The notes under the pieces were generated by a model, which saw nothing but the letters and a program-made list of their open reading frames with translations, ran no database searches and was not told the DNA's origin. From positions 24,320 to 88,319 of the forward strand of contig NZ_JADNQT010000005.1 of assembly GCF_015594605.1 (NCBI RefSeq): a stretch of 64,000 nt of DNA. The letters run 5' to 3'. Of the stretch, positions 8,860 to 18,879 are shown in pieces. The stretch's first letter is position 1; the number at the start of each line of letters is the position of its first letter. A program made the translations under genes and the position numbers. This DNA comes from Streptococcus sp. HF-1907. Its GTDB lineage: Bacteria > Bacillota > Bacilli > Lactobacillales > Streptococcaceae.

Positions 8860-9708
8860 TTAAGCATTGTTTTGATTGCTATTAGTGTCTTGATTAGAAG
8901 TAGTTGCTTCGTCTTCATCATCGTAATCATGGTCCACATCATGGTCACCATCAAAAGAATCGTCCTCTTCATCGTTCCAATCAATCACCTGACTAACCAG
9001 TTTTTTCTCTGCGTTTAAAGCCTTTTTCAAAGTCTTTTCAGATTTTTCTAGTGATTTTTCAAGGTCTATCACGCTTTGTGTGTAGGTATCATAGGCTTTA
9101 GCCCTTTTTTCTTGCAAGGTTGACGCTTGGTTGACATCATCTGTCAAGGTTTTTTTGTCTGCGTCGGAGAGAAAACTTGCTGCAATATCTGATTTGATTT
9201 CAGATAATTCCTCAGAAGTCACTTCTCCTAAATCATCTGGTAAACCAGCATCATCAGAGATCTTTTTCCAAAGGTCTGAGTGACTTGAGAGTAATTTTTT
9301 GTAGTCAGACTCAATTGTACCAAGATTTTTAGTGTAGGCTTCTTCAATTTTTTTCTGCGTCGTTTCAATATCGGTAATGGTTGATTTATTCTTTTGAATC
9401 AAAGAAAGAAGTGTTCCCTTATCGGTTGCTGATAGGCTAGACTGATTGATGGTCTGTTGCCACTGCGTATAAGTCAAATCCAAGTCAGAGGCTGACAGTT
9501 GATTTGAATGGTGTTCTCCATCATACCCATGCCTTTCATCCACACGGTCTTCAAGTTCATGATGCAGTTTTTCACCGCCAAAATAAGCTGCGCCGCCACC
9601 GATAACAAGGACTGCTGCCCCTGCGACGGTCAAGACTTTCCAGTGTTTCTTAGCTGACGCTTTTGCATTATCAAGTTGTGTTTTCCATTTATTGTTTGTC
9701 ATAATCAT
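8860..9708 (-). CDS. Membrane-anchored envelope protein with His/Asp-rich ends
   Basis: 282 residues (280 if the second ATG at 9702 is used). It has a basic cytoplasmic start, one transmembrane segment at about 24-44 (VLTVAGAAVLVIGGGAAYFGG), then a His/Glu-rich stretch (KLHHELEDRVDERHGYDGEHH). A long Lys/Glu/Ser-rich helical region, likely coiled coil, follows. The C-terminal tail is very acidic (DGDHDVDHDYDDEDE). I do not recognise the family. It lies directly upstream of the two-component remnants on the same strand, so it probably was the sensed or regulated partner of that system. The His/Asp-rich ends could bind metal; that is inference only. Confidence 0.75.
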   Translation of the reverse strand: MIMTNNKWKTQLDNAKASAKKHWKVLTVAGAAVLVIGGGAAYFGGEKLHHELEDRVDERHGYDGEHHSNQLSASDLDLTYTQWQQTINQSSLSATDKGTLLSLIQKNKSTITDIETTQKKIEEAYTKNLGTIESDYKKLLSSHSDLWKKISDDAGLPDDLGEVTSEELSEIKSDIAASFLSDADKKTLTDDVNQASTLQEKRAKAYDTYTQSVIDLEKSLEKSEKTLKKALNAEKKLVSQVIDWNDEEDDSFDGDHDVDHDYDDEDEATTSNQDTNSNQNNA

Positions 9709-9826
9709 TCTCGCTTTCGATTTGTTATATTTGATGAGTCTAGTATATCGTCTTTATCAAACCCATGTTCGGTCAAAGCGAGGTAAGATTGTGGCAAAAG
9801 TGGGGCAGTTTATTTTGCAATAGTTA

Positions 9827-9852
9827 AAAGTGCACTGATTTACAGCGCACTT
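9827..9852 (-). terminator. Probable terminator after the TcaA-like gene
   Basis: AAGTGCACTG (9828-9837) pairs with CAGCGCACTT (9843-9852) with one mismatch. A short T-run follows on the minus strand. Confidence 0.55.
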
Positions 9853-9855
9853 CGT

Positions 9856-11511
9856 TTATTCTTTAGTGAGAAACTTGCCTCCCAATGGTTTTGTATAGTC
9901 AAAATCATCGGTTATATTTGCCTGCCACACTACTGGTTTGATTTTATCGCCATCAATTTTTAGGCCATAAGCGTATTTGACACCTGCTCCGCCGATTCCC
10001 CCGTCAGGGATGAAAGTAGAAACATCCGAGCTATCTTCATAAGCGTACAAGTACAGATTGTCCGCCTTTTGAGTCAATTTGGTCACCTTAGCCGTCGTTG
10101 TTTTATCTTCTTGCTTATCATCTTTAAAGTCGACTTTTTTGGTCACCGTGCCATCTTTAGCAAAGGTCATGGTCACCGTACGGTCATCGAGTGTCAGCTT
10201 CCAACTACCAATTACTTGGTCTGGGAAACTCGTCAATTCTTTCTCTTTAGTCTCATCCGCCTTGATCTGATTGTCCTCGCTGTTTACTGTCAAATTACCA
10301 CCAGAATTAGTGATACGATAGCTTGTGTCCGACCGTTTAACCGTAAAGCTACCAGACAGATTCTGCACGATATTTCCGTAAGTGTTTTTCTTCGTATCCG
10401 TTGATTTGTCATAATAAAAATTATAGGTCGCATCAAAGCCCAGCCGATAAGAAGCCTTCCCAACCTGATTCAAGCTGGTCAAGACAATATTAGGGATGGT
10501 GAGCTGACTTGCCTTACGACTGTCTGTCGTCAATTTTGCCTTGACACTTTCTTTGAGACCTTTGTAAAAGGCATTGCTAGCGCCAGCTTCAAACAAGCTA
10601 GAGACCATAGAAGCGTCCCGACCAGAGGTGACATAAACCACGAGCTGGTCAAATGCTGAAACAACCAACTGACCAGCCGTCGCCTGGTCAAGCAGATTTT
10701 CAGCATCTAGAGCCACACTGCTACCGTCAGAAATCTCTGTAACAGCTTTCTTTTGCGACTCCAAAACACCATCTGAGAAATTTTTCTTCACTACAGCTTT
10801 AGCTGCACTGGTGATGGGATAATTTTCGACCTGATAAGTCCCCTCAGCCAAAGTCCCAATACGATTTTCGCCAAAATAAAGCTCGCCGTCTGTTAAATTG
10901 CTAGTCACCGTAAAAGTCTTGAAGGTCACTGATAAATCAATCGTACTAGACTTGCCCTTATAAGACTTACTGAGTTTAATCTTCCTGCCATCATGCGTTC
11001 CCTCAAGAGTCGCCTCATAATCAGCCACTGGCAAACGTTTCAGTGTGATGCTATAATTGTCAGAGTCAGTCGTCGCTACCTTTTTCTGATTGAGCAAAAG
11101 GTCCATCTTGGCGACATTCGTTTTCAGCGTCAAGCTCATTGGCCGCATGGCCACCTTATAATCTGGAAAAATCCCAAAACGACGCCCCACGCGCTTGATG
11201 TAGAGCGAACTCGAGCTATCAGCGGTTTTTAGGCTATCGCCAATCGCTTGCGCTTTGGACTTGCTGAGAGCCGTGAAACTAGCATAATTAGCCTCATCAT
11301 TGGTAATCTGCTCCCCTGTGTCAGACCAGACTAGAAATCCCTTGATATTCTCAAAAGCAGCTCCAGACTTGCTAGAACGCGCCTGCACAAAGCGATGAAT
11401 AACCTGACCCTTGGAAAAATAAAAACTACCCCAAGCTCCTAAAATCAGTAACAAAACCAACAGAGTACTTCCTGTCAGCTTAACTGATTTTTTCTTGAAA
11501 AACCTCCTCAT
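9856..11511 (-). CDS. TcaA-like membrane-anchored envelope protein
   Basis: 551 residues starting MRRFFKKKSVKLTGS at ATG 11511, chosen because AGGAGG lies 7 nt upstream; the open frame extends further but without a ribosome site. One transmembrane segment (about residues 14-34) is followed by a large extracellular part made of several beta-rich repeats and a C-terminal NTF2-like region. This resembles the TcaA/YvbJ family linked to cell-envelope stress and glycopeptide response. The N-terminal zinc ribbon found in many TcaA proteins is absent. Assignment is by architecture and short motifs, so moderate. It stands alone between a terminator and a divergent DUF975 gene. Confidence 0.6.
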   Translation of the reverse strand: MRRFFKKKSVKLTGSTLLVLLLILGAWGSFYFSKGQVIHRFVQARSSKSGAAFENIKGFLVWSDTGEQITNDEANYASFTALSKSKAQAIGDSLKTADSSSSLYIKRVGRRFGIFPDYKVAMRPMSLTLKTNVAKMDLLLNQKKVATTDSDNYSITLKRLPVADYEATLEGTHDGRKIKLSKSYKGKSSTIDLSVTFKTFTVTSNLTDGELYFGENRIGTLAEGTYQVENYPITSAAKAVVKKNFSDGVLESQKKAVTEISDGSSVALDAENLLDQATAGQLVVSAFDQLVVYVTSGRDASMVSSLFEAGASNAFYKGLKESVKAKLTTDSRKASQLTIPNIVLTSLNQVGKASYRLGFDATYNFYYDKSTDTKKNTYGNIVQNLSGSFTVKRSDTSYRITNSGGNLTVNSEDNQIKADETKEKELTSFPDQVIGSWKLTLDDRTVTMTFAKDGTVTKKVDFKDDKQEDKTTTAKVTKLTQKADNLYLYAYEDSSDVSTFIPDGGIGGAGVKYAYGLKIDGDKIKPVVWQANITDDFDYTKPLGGKFLTKE

Positions 11512-11599
11512 CTGGCACCTCCTGATAACGTTTTCTCTATTATACCTTATTTTATTGATAGAATGATGACAGAATTTTGTCAAACAATGACCTTTCAAT

Positions 11600-11628
11600 T
11601 TGCCTTTTTACTTTTGTAGTGTTATAAT
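11600..11628 (+). promoter_or_regulatory. Promoter of the DUF975 gene
   Basis: TTGCCT at 11600-11605, 17-nt spacer, TATAAT at 11623-11628 with an extended TGT before it. The 5' UTR of roughly 25 nt contains AGGAG. Confidence 0.8.
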
Positions 11629-11658
11629 AATACAAAAGAAGATTTAGGAGATGATGTT

Positions 11659-12267
11659 ATGAATCGTGTTATGATTAAAGCTAAAGCCAGAGAAGAACTA
11701 GCTGGCAACTGGAGCTGGGCTGTTTTACTAGGACTTGCCTATTTTGTTGTTGGTGGTATCCTTGAAGTCATTACTACTGGTTTTGGGACCATTATTGTTG
11801 GAATCTTAGAAGTCGGATACTCGCTAGCCTTCCTTCACTTTATTGATAAGCGTAAAGATGATAACATTTTTTCAGCCCTTTTTTCAGGCGTCACCGAAGG
11901 ACGGTTTTTACCGGTGCTGATTAACTGGCTTTTAAAAACAGTCTTTCTATTCCTTTGGAGTCTACTGCTAGTCGTTCCCGGAATCATTAAAAGCTATGCA
12001 TACGCCATGTCTGACTACATCATCGATGACCTCAATCGCCAAGGACGTAGCATTCAACCAACCGAAGCTATCACCAAATCACGTCAGTTAATGGACGGTC
12101 ACAAATTAGACCTTTTCATCTTTGACCTCAGCTTCATCGGTTGGTACATCCTAAGCCTATTCACACTTGGTATTGGGCTCCTTTGGTTGGTTCCTTACTA
12201 CCGCGCAGCCCATGCTAGCTATTACCGTAACCTGGCTGATTGGAACCCAGACATTATTAATGCTTAA
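11659..12267 (+). CDS. DUF975 family multi-spanning membrane protein
   Basis: 202 residues with four to five hydrophobic segments. Features include an N-terminal MIKAKAREELAGNW helix, the FLFLWSLLLVVPGIIKSYAYAMSDYI segment and the TEAITKSRQLMDGHK loop that mark DUF975. Function in the family is unknown; membership is recognised by these motifs. It has a strong promoter, an AGGAGATG ribosome site, and its own terminator, so it is monocistronic. Confidence 0.8.
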   Translation: MNRVMIKAKAREELAGNWSWAVLLGLAYFVVGGILEVITTGFGTIIVGILEVGYSLAFLHFIDKRKDDNIFSALFSGVTEGRFLPVLINWLLKTVFLFLWSLLLVVPGIIKSYAYAMSDYIIDDLNRQGRSIQPTEAITKSRQLMDGHKLDLFIFDLSFIGWYILSLFTLGIGLLWLVPYYRAAHASYYRNLADWNPDIINA

Positions 12268-12276
12268 TTGTTAAGA

Positions 12277-12305
12277 GCCGTTCACCTAGTGGTGGATGGC
12301 TTTTT
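12277..12305 (+). terminator. Terminator of the DUF975 gene
   Basis: GCCGTTCACC pairs with GGTGGATGGC around TAGT (two G-U pairs), followed by TTTTT. Confidence 0.8.
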
Positions 12306-12322
12306 GCGCACCCTAGACGCAC

Positions 12323-12356
12323 AAAAAGAGATAGCCGATAAAAGCTATCCCTTTTT
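12323..12356. terminator. Second, bidirectional hairpin in the convergent gap
   Basis: AAAAAG-GATAGC pairs with GCTATC-CTTTTT, with one mismatch. It has A- and T-runs on both sides, so it can stop transcription from either direction. Confidence 0.65.
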
Positions 12357-12435
12357 AGTTAGTAAGGGAAGTAGACAGAACCTGATTTAGAAATCTTTCC
12401 CCCTCGCAGTAGTTTAGTTGCAAGAATTGCTCTCA

Positions 12436-12514
12436 CGACACAAAAAAGAGGAAGCAATATCGACTTCCTCTTTGTGTCGGTAAGAAGGATAGCTAGTCCC
12501 GCCATAGCGACTAG
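12436..12514 (-). terminator. groESL terminator hairpins
   Basis: Long stem CGACACAAA...GAGGAAG (12436-12454) with CTTCCTCTTTGTGTCG (12464-12479). A second hairpin, GCTAGTC/GACTAGC, lies at 12491-12514. On the minus strand the main stem is followed by a T-run after CTTCCTC. Together with the two preceding hairpins this convergent gap carries four in a row and no gene. Confidence 0.7.
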
Positions 12515-12555
12515 CGTAGTTTTTCAGCTACTTTTGGTAACTAGAAACTTTCCCC

Positions 12556-14485
<1,930 letters not shown>

Positions 14486-14592
14486 ATTTGCCTCCATACC
14501 AGTTATTTTTCGATTTTTCTTTACCTGGCAATGTCGCTCGCAAGCTCGCTAGCAGTACTAGAACTAGCTCCTCCATTGACGGCAAAGATTTT

Positions 14593-14619
14593 TTAGCACT
14601 TATACATTAAGAGTGCTAA
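14593..14619 (-). promoter_or_regulatory. CIRCE element (HrcA operator)
   Basis: TTAGCACTT - 9 nt - GAGTGCTAA. The right arm is perfect; the left arm has one mismatch to the consensus TTAGCACTC. It lies between the promoter and groES, as expected for HrcA repression. Confidence 0.95.
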
Positions 14620-14631
14620 CTTACAAAATCT

Positions 14632-14660
14632 ATTCTATCACTTGGTCAGAAATAGTCAAG
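14632..14660 (-). promoter_or_regulatory. groESL promoter overlapped by a CtsR box
   Basis: Minus-strand -35 TTGACT (14654-14659), 16-nt spacer, -10 TAGAAT (14632-14637). A CtsR-type direct repeat GGTCAGAAATAGTCAAG at 14644-14660 matches the heptad consensus at all but two positions and covers the -35. This gives dual HrcA/CtsR control of groESL, as known in other streptococci. Confidence 0.8.
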
Positions 14661-14676
14661 AAAAAAGAATAGATTA

Positions 14677-14712
14677 TACAAAAACCACTAGCACCCGATA
14701 ATACTAGTGGTT
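14677..14712 (-). terminator. Terminator after the ABC importer operon
   Basis: AACCACTAG (14683-14691) and CTAGTGGTT (14704-14712) form a 9-bp perfect stem with a T-run on the minus strand. Confidence 0.8.
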
Positions 14713-14719
14713 CCCATTT

Positions 14720-15523
14720 CTACCCTAAAACAAGGGCATCATCATTCAATTGTTCTCCAGCATTTTTATGGAAGAGTTCCATAAGCTGAGCCACAGTGAG
14801 TTTTTTCTTCTCTTCGCCTTTAACATCGACGACGATTTTACCATGATAGAGCATGACCAAGCGATTACCGTATTCGATGGCGTGTTCCATGTTGTGGGTA
14901 ATCATAAGCGTTGTCAATTGCTGTTCTTCAACCAATTTCTTGGTCAATTTCATGACCATGTCGCTGGTTTTTGGATCCAGCGCAGCCGTATGTTCATCTA
15001 AAAGAAGGATTTTGGGACGAACCAAGGTTGCCATTGAAAGCGTCAAAGCTTGACGCTGACCGCCTGATAGAAAGGCAGCATCTGTTTTCATCCGATTTTC
15101 AAGCCCCAAACCTAATTCAATCAAGGCTTCTTTGAAAATTTGGCGTTCTTCTTCAGTCACTGATCTTTTGAAAAAGCTGCGCTTCTTACCACGGCGGTAA
15201 GCGATAGCCATATTTTCTTCAATAGACAAATTTGTCGCCGTCCCCATACGAGGATCTTGGAAAACACGGCTAATGTCCTTAGACCGAGCAGCAACTGAAG
15301 CCTTCTTGATGGATTGCCCATCCAATAGAATGTCTCCCTCATCAATCGGAAGAACTCCCGCGATAGAATTCATGAGCGTTGATTTACCAGCACCGTTACC
15401 TCCGATAACAGAGATAAAATCCCCCTGCTCAATATCCAAATCAAGGCCACGAAGAACCGGATTTTCATTGATAGTACCTTGCTCAAAAGTCTTATGAATA
15501 TTTTGTAATGATAGTAAAGCCAT
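14720..15523 (-). CDS. ABC importer ATP-binding protein (aromatic amino acid type)
   Basis: 267 residues. Walker A is GGNGAGKST near 39-47, the signature is LSGGQRQALTL, Walker B is ILLLDEHTAAL, and the switch His is in MITHNMEHA. It powers the transporter encoded immediately upstream; its start overlaps the stop of the permease gene (TAATG). The family is the one that pairs with TrpX/CD0873-like binding proteins. The Tyr/Phe codons in the leader upstream suggest an aromatic amino acid substrate (inference). Confidence 0.9.
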   Translation of the reverse strand: MALLSLQNIHKTFEQGTINENPVLRGLDLDIEQGDFISVIGGNGAGKSTLMNSIAGVLPIDEGDILLDGQSIKKASVAARSKDISRVFQDPRMGTATNLSIEENMAIAYRRGKKRSFFKRSVTEEERQIFKEALIELGLGLENRMKTDAAFLSGGQRQALTLSMATLVRPKILLLDEHTAALDPKTSDMVMKLTKKLVEEQQLTTLMITHNMEHAIEYGNRLVMLYHGKIVVDVKGEEKKKLTVAQLMELFHKNAGEQLNDDALVLG

Positions 15524-17475
15524 TAGTTTTTACCTCCTGGTGTCAAGGTTTTTGAAGGTCGAATGTTGAGTTTCTTACGGATTTCTGGTACATAGAGGAT
15601 AATTGCTAGAAGAATAGCTGACGCTAATTTCAACATTTGAGCATCCACATTCATAGCAAGAATGATAACAAGGACCAAGCGGTATAGGATTGACCCAAGT
15701 ACAATTGACCAGAGGCGTTTACCAAGTGGAAGGTATTTAACAATAACTTCCGCCAAGATAATAGAAGCCAGACCGTTTACGATTGTCCCAGTACCCATGT
15801 TCATATCCGCGTAGCCATTATTTTGCGCTAAAAGTGACCCTGAAAGGGCAATAAGTCCGTTAGAAATCATGTAACCAAGAATCTTCATACGGTTGACGTT
15901 GATACCATTGGCAGCCCCCATATCTAAGTTGTCACCTGTCGCACGAAGGGCAAGACCAAGTTGAGTATTCAAAAGCACAACCAGCAAGAGTATAACAAGG
16001 GAAACGAAGATTACACCTAGGAGAATGACTGAGTAAAGTTTTGACAAGCCCAAAACAGACATCATCATGGTTACAAGCGTCGTTTTCCCTGAAAGTGAAA
16101 CATTGGCAGAGCCCAAAACAAGCAGGTTAATAGAATAGAGGGCCGTGAGGGTAATAATCCCTGTTAAAAGCGCTGGAATTTTCATCTTAGTGTGCATGAA
16201 TCCAGACACTGCACCAGCTGCCATACCAGCCACCAAACCAAGAATAGTAGCAATAAGTGCATTTGTACCATTAACAATCAAAATAGTCGTTGTCGCAGCA
16301 CCAAGTGGGAATGAGCCTTCGGCTGAAAGGTCTGCAATATCCAAAATACGGAAAGTAATGAAAACCCCGATAGCCATGATTGCCCACAAGAGACCTTGTG
16401 AAATAGCTGATAAGATAACATCACCCCAGGAATTTGAAGATTTGCTTGATTTCTTTTGTCCAATAGCAATTTTTGCAGTTTTAGGGGCTTTAGCTTTGCT
16501 TGTTTTTGATGTTGATGCTTTTGATGCCGTTTCAATTGAGCTCACATCAATACCAAGTGTTTTAGCCATATCTTTATTGACAACAACGTCTAAAGTATCT
16601 GGGTACTCAGCTGCAACTTTGCTAACTTTCTCACCCTGAATAATACGCACTGCCAATTTAGCCGTCTGACGACCAAGAGCCTCATAGTTGGCACCGTAAG
16701 TAAAGAGAACCCCTTTATCAACAACATCAGCAGAACCACCAACAACAGGAATTTTCATTTCTTTTGAAAGGTCTGTGACAAGATTGATAGATGATACAAT
16801 CATGTTATCGGTCGGAATGAAGAGCACTTCTGTTTGGCTCATCAAACTTTTAGCCGTGTCCTGCACATCGTTGGTTGATGAAATCCCCTTAGTGATGGTC
16901 GTAATCCCTTTAGATTTGAAGACTTTCTCAGCTTCCTTGACCTGAACCTCAGAGTTACGCTCGTTTGTTGTGTACATGATACCCACTTTTTTAACGTTAG
17001 GCATCACTTTTTGAAGAAGAGCGATTTGCTTGTTAATCGGAGACATGTCGCTTGTTCCCGTTGCATTACCAGATGGCGCCTTCATTGTTTTCACCAATTT
17101 AGCTGAGACCGGGTCCGTAACAGCAGTGAAAAGAATTGGTGTATCTTTAGATGTGTTTGATAAAGCTTGCGCTGCAGGTGTTGCAATCCCCAAGACTAAG
17201 TCATTATCTGATACCAGCTTAGTCGAGATGGTCTGCAAATTCGATTGGTCACCTTGAGCATTTTCAAAGTTAATCTTAATATTTTTACCATCCACATAAC
17301 CTTCTTGCTTCAATTGAGCAATGAAACCTTTGCGTGTCGCTGTCAACGACGGGTGTTCAACGTATTGTAAAATACCGACATTGACAGTCTTAGTGTTCGA
17401 TTTTGAACTAGCACAGCCTGCTAAAACAAGCACAGCCAGTGCAAGACTCATTAGAGCCGTCCACATTTTTTTCAT
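15523..17475 (-). CDS. Fused substrate-binding lipoprotein and permease of the ABC importer
   Basis: 650 residues. The N-terminal lipoprotein signal ends in the lipobox LVLAGC, with Cys near residue 21. Residues of about 30-325 form an ABC_sub_bind (TrpX-like) periplasmic-type fold (NVGILQYVEHPSLTATRKGF). A Lys/Ser/Thr/Ala-rich linker (about 330-365) leads to a BPD_transp_2 permease with eight or more membrane segments (about 370-640). In relatives the two are often separate proteins; here no stop or frame change separates them. Start ATG 17475 has AGAGG 7 nt upstream. Expression is governed by the long leader at 17476-17895. Confidence 0.85.
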   Translation of the reverse strand: MKKMWTALMSLALAVLVLAGCASSKSNTKTVNVGILQYVEHPSLTATRKGFIAQLKQEGYVDGKNIKINFENAQGDQSNLQTISTKLVSDNDLVLGIATPAAQALSNTSKDTPILFTAVTDPVSAKLVKTMKAPSGNATGTSDMSPINKQIALLQKVMPNVKKVGIMYTTNERNSEVQVKEAEKVFKSKGITTITKGISSTNDVQDTAKSLMSQTEVLFIPTDNMIVSSINLVTDLSKEMKIPVVGGSADVVDKGVLFTYGANYEALGRQTAKLAVRIIQGEKVSKVAAEYPDTLDVVVNKDMAKTLGIDVSSIETASKASTSKTSKAKAPKTAKIAIGQKKSSKSSNSWGDVILSAISQGLLWAIMAIGVFITFRILDIADLSAEGSFPLGAATTTILIVNGTNALIATILGLVAGMAAGAVSGFMHTKMKIPALLTGIITLTALYSINLLVLGSANVSLSGKTTLVTMMMSVLGLSKLYSVILLGVIFVSLVILLLVVLLNTQLGLALRATGDNLDMGAANGINVNRMKILGYMISNGLIALSGSLLAQNNGYADMNMGTGTIVNGLASIILAEVIVKYLPLGKRLWSIVLGSILYRLVLVIILAMNVDAQMLKLASAILLAIILYVPEIRKKLNIRPSKTLTPGGKN

Positions 17476-17631
17476 CAGTCTACCTCTTTTAATTTTTCTC
17501 TTCATAAATCTTTTTGTATAATCGTTTAGTTTGCTTTTAGTACAAGGCAATGAGGAAAGGCTGTACTTGAATACGGCGAACCGATTTCTCTAAGCAATAA
17601 AAGATAATCTAAACGACTATAGCAAACAAAA

Positions 17632-17701
17632 AACCAACTAGACAACAAGCACTAGTTGGTTAAAATGTATAAAATTACATTTTGTCGACACAACCAACTA
17701 G
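17632..17701 (-). promoter_or_regulatory. Attenuator: mutually exclusive terminator and antiterminator hairpins
   Basis: On the minus strand three arms occur: CTAGTTGGTT (17692-17701), AACCAACTAG (17652-17661), CTAGTTGGTT (17632-17641). The middle arm can pair with either neighbour. Pairing with the last arm gives a 10-bp stem followed by TTTTTTG, a terminator. Pairing with the first arm gives a longer stem extended by AAAATGTA/TACATTTT (17662-17683), an antiterminator. This is the classic design of ribosome-mediated attenuation. No T-box sequence (AGGGTGGNACCGCG) is visible. Confidence 0.85.
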
Positions 17702-17800
17702 ACTTTTCTTATCTAATCGGCTTTTGTTCATTATAAAATGCTCTAGCCTCATAGATACAAACTTGCGTACGACGTTTGTATCCACAAGGTTACAAAACGT

Positions 17801-17866
17801 CTATCTAAAGAAACTAAAGTAATAATAAGAATTCAGTTGCTCTTCAACAGACTGTTTTTCTAGCAT
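17801..17866 (-). CDS. Leader peptide rich in Tyr and Phe codons
   Basis: A 21-residue open frame starting at ATG 17866, with AAGGAG 6-7 nt upstream. Near its end it has three Tyr and three Phe codons almost together (YYYFSFF), then Arg and stop at 17801. Directly after the stop, GACGTTTTGTA can pair with TACAAACGTC (17763-17803 region). That competes with the next hairpin, GATACAAAC/GTTTGTATC. Ribosome stalling at Tyr or Phe codons could therefore change the folding of the downstream attenuator. Too short for ordinary gene finders. Confidence 0.8.
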   Translation of the reverse strand: MLEKQSVEEQLNSYYYFSFFR

Positions 17867-17895
17867 TTTTTTCTCCTTGATTTATGGTTAAACAT

Positions 17896-17924
17896 ACTAT
17901 ACTCTTATTTTTTATAACTGTCAA
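17896..17924 (-). promoter_or_regulatory. Promoter of the attenuated ABC importer operon
   Basis: TTGACA (17919-17924), 17-nt spacer, TATAGT (17896-17901), a near-consensus sigma-A promoter reading into the leader peptide. Confidence 0.88.
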
Positions 17925-17969
17925 CACTGTTTTGTAAAATTCTGATAATTTAAACAATGGAAATCAGCT

Positions 17970-18767
17970 TCAATTTTCTAGATAAGTTAGTAGTATTTTA
18001 GCAATTCCATCATTATTATGGTCGTCCGTCACATGACCGATGGCTTCTTGAACTTCTTTTGGTCCATTGCTCATGACATAGCCCTGTCCCACCGTTTCTA
18101 GCATGTCTAGGTCATTAAAATTGTCCCCAAAAGCAATGGTGTCTGCTAAGGCAACCCCTTCTAGCTCTGCTAATTGGGCGACAGCCTGCCCCTTCTTAAT
18201 ACCTTGAGCCATAATTTCAATAAAGTAAGGTGCAGATTTAGCAATTGAGAGGTTAGAAAACTTAGCTTTCAAGGTCAATTCCAAAGGAGCAATCTCAGCT
18301 GGATCTCCCATCAAAAGAACCTTATGAACAAAAGCCAAATCTGCTAAATCATCCAGCTCTGCCTCTGTCGAAGTCACTCCAACAATCCCTTCTTCGCGTT
18401 TGACCCAATCATTTTGTCGGTTGCAAGCATACCAATCGTGAAAACTATAAATGTTCCAAGCAATCTTTGGATAGTCCGCCTCAATTAAACGGCAAAGTGT
18501 AAAAGCCTCCTGACCCAACATAGGACTTGAAGCTAGCGTATCTCCTGCTTGATTTTGCAACAAGGCACCATTGTAGGAAATAATCGGCGTTGTCACCCCA
18601 ATCGTATCAATAATCGGCTGAATAGCCTCAGGCATCCTAGCCGAAACAGGAACAAATGTTATCCCCTGCTCAACTGCTTGGCGTATAGCTTGCTTGGTTT
18701 TTGCGGTCACCACAAAGTCGCTATTAATCAATGTTCCATCGATATCACTAAAAATCATTCTCAACAT
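17970..18767 (-). CDS. Cof-type HAD-family sugar/nucleotide phosphatase
   Basis: 265 residues. HAD motif I is FSDIDGTLINSD at the N-terminus, motif II is VPVSARMPEA, and motifs III/IV are in IKKGQAV...IAFGDNFNDLDML, with a C2 cap between, as in Cof/YidA proteins. It hydrolyses small phosphorylated metabolites; the substrate is not predictable. Start ATG 18767 lies 6 nt after AGGAGG. Monocistronic on the minus strand, upstream of and divergent from the VOC gene. Confidence 0.88.
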   Translation of the reverse strand: MLRMIFSDIDGTLINSDFVVTAKTKQAIRQAVEQGITFVPVSARMPEAIQPIIDTIGVTTPIISYNGALLQNQAGDTLASSPMLGQEAFTLCRLIEADYPKIAWNIYSFHDWYACNRQNDWVKREEGIVGVTSTEAELDDLADLAFVHKVLLMGDPAEIAPLELTLKAKFSNLSIAKSAPYFIEIMAQGIKKGQAVAQLAELEGVALADTIAFGDNFNDLDMLETVGQGYVMSNGPKEVQEAIGHVTDDHNNDGIAKILLTYLEN

Positions 18768-18879
18768 CAAAAACCTCCTAAGTGTCTACCTAACATTGAC
18801 GTTGCTAATCAGCCTTATTATAACATGATTTCGATCCAGCAACAATTGACTTAAAGCCATGAAAATAGTGAATTTGACA

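Noticed and set aside
17476..17895. T-box riboswitch ahead of the ABC importer
   Set aside because: No T-box consensus in the leader on the minus strand; the small frame with Tyr/Phe codons and the three-arm switch explain the region better.
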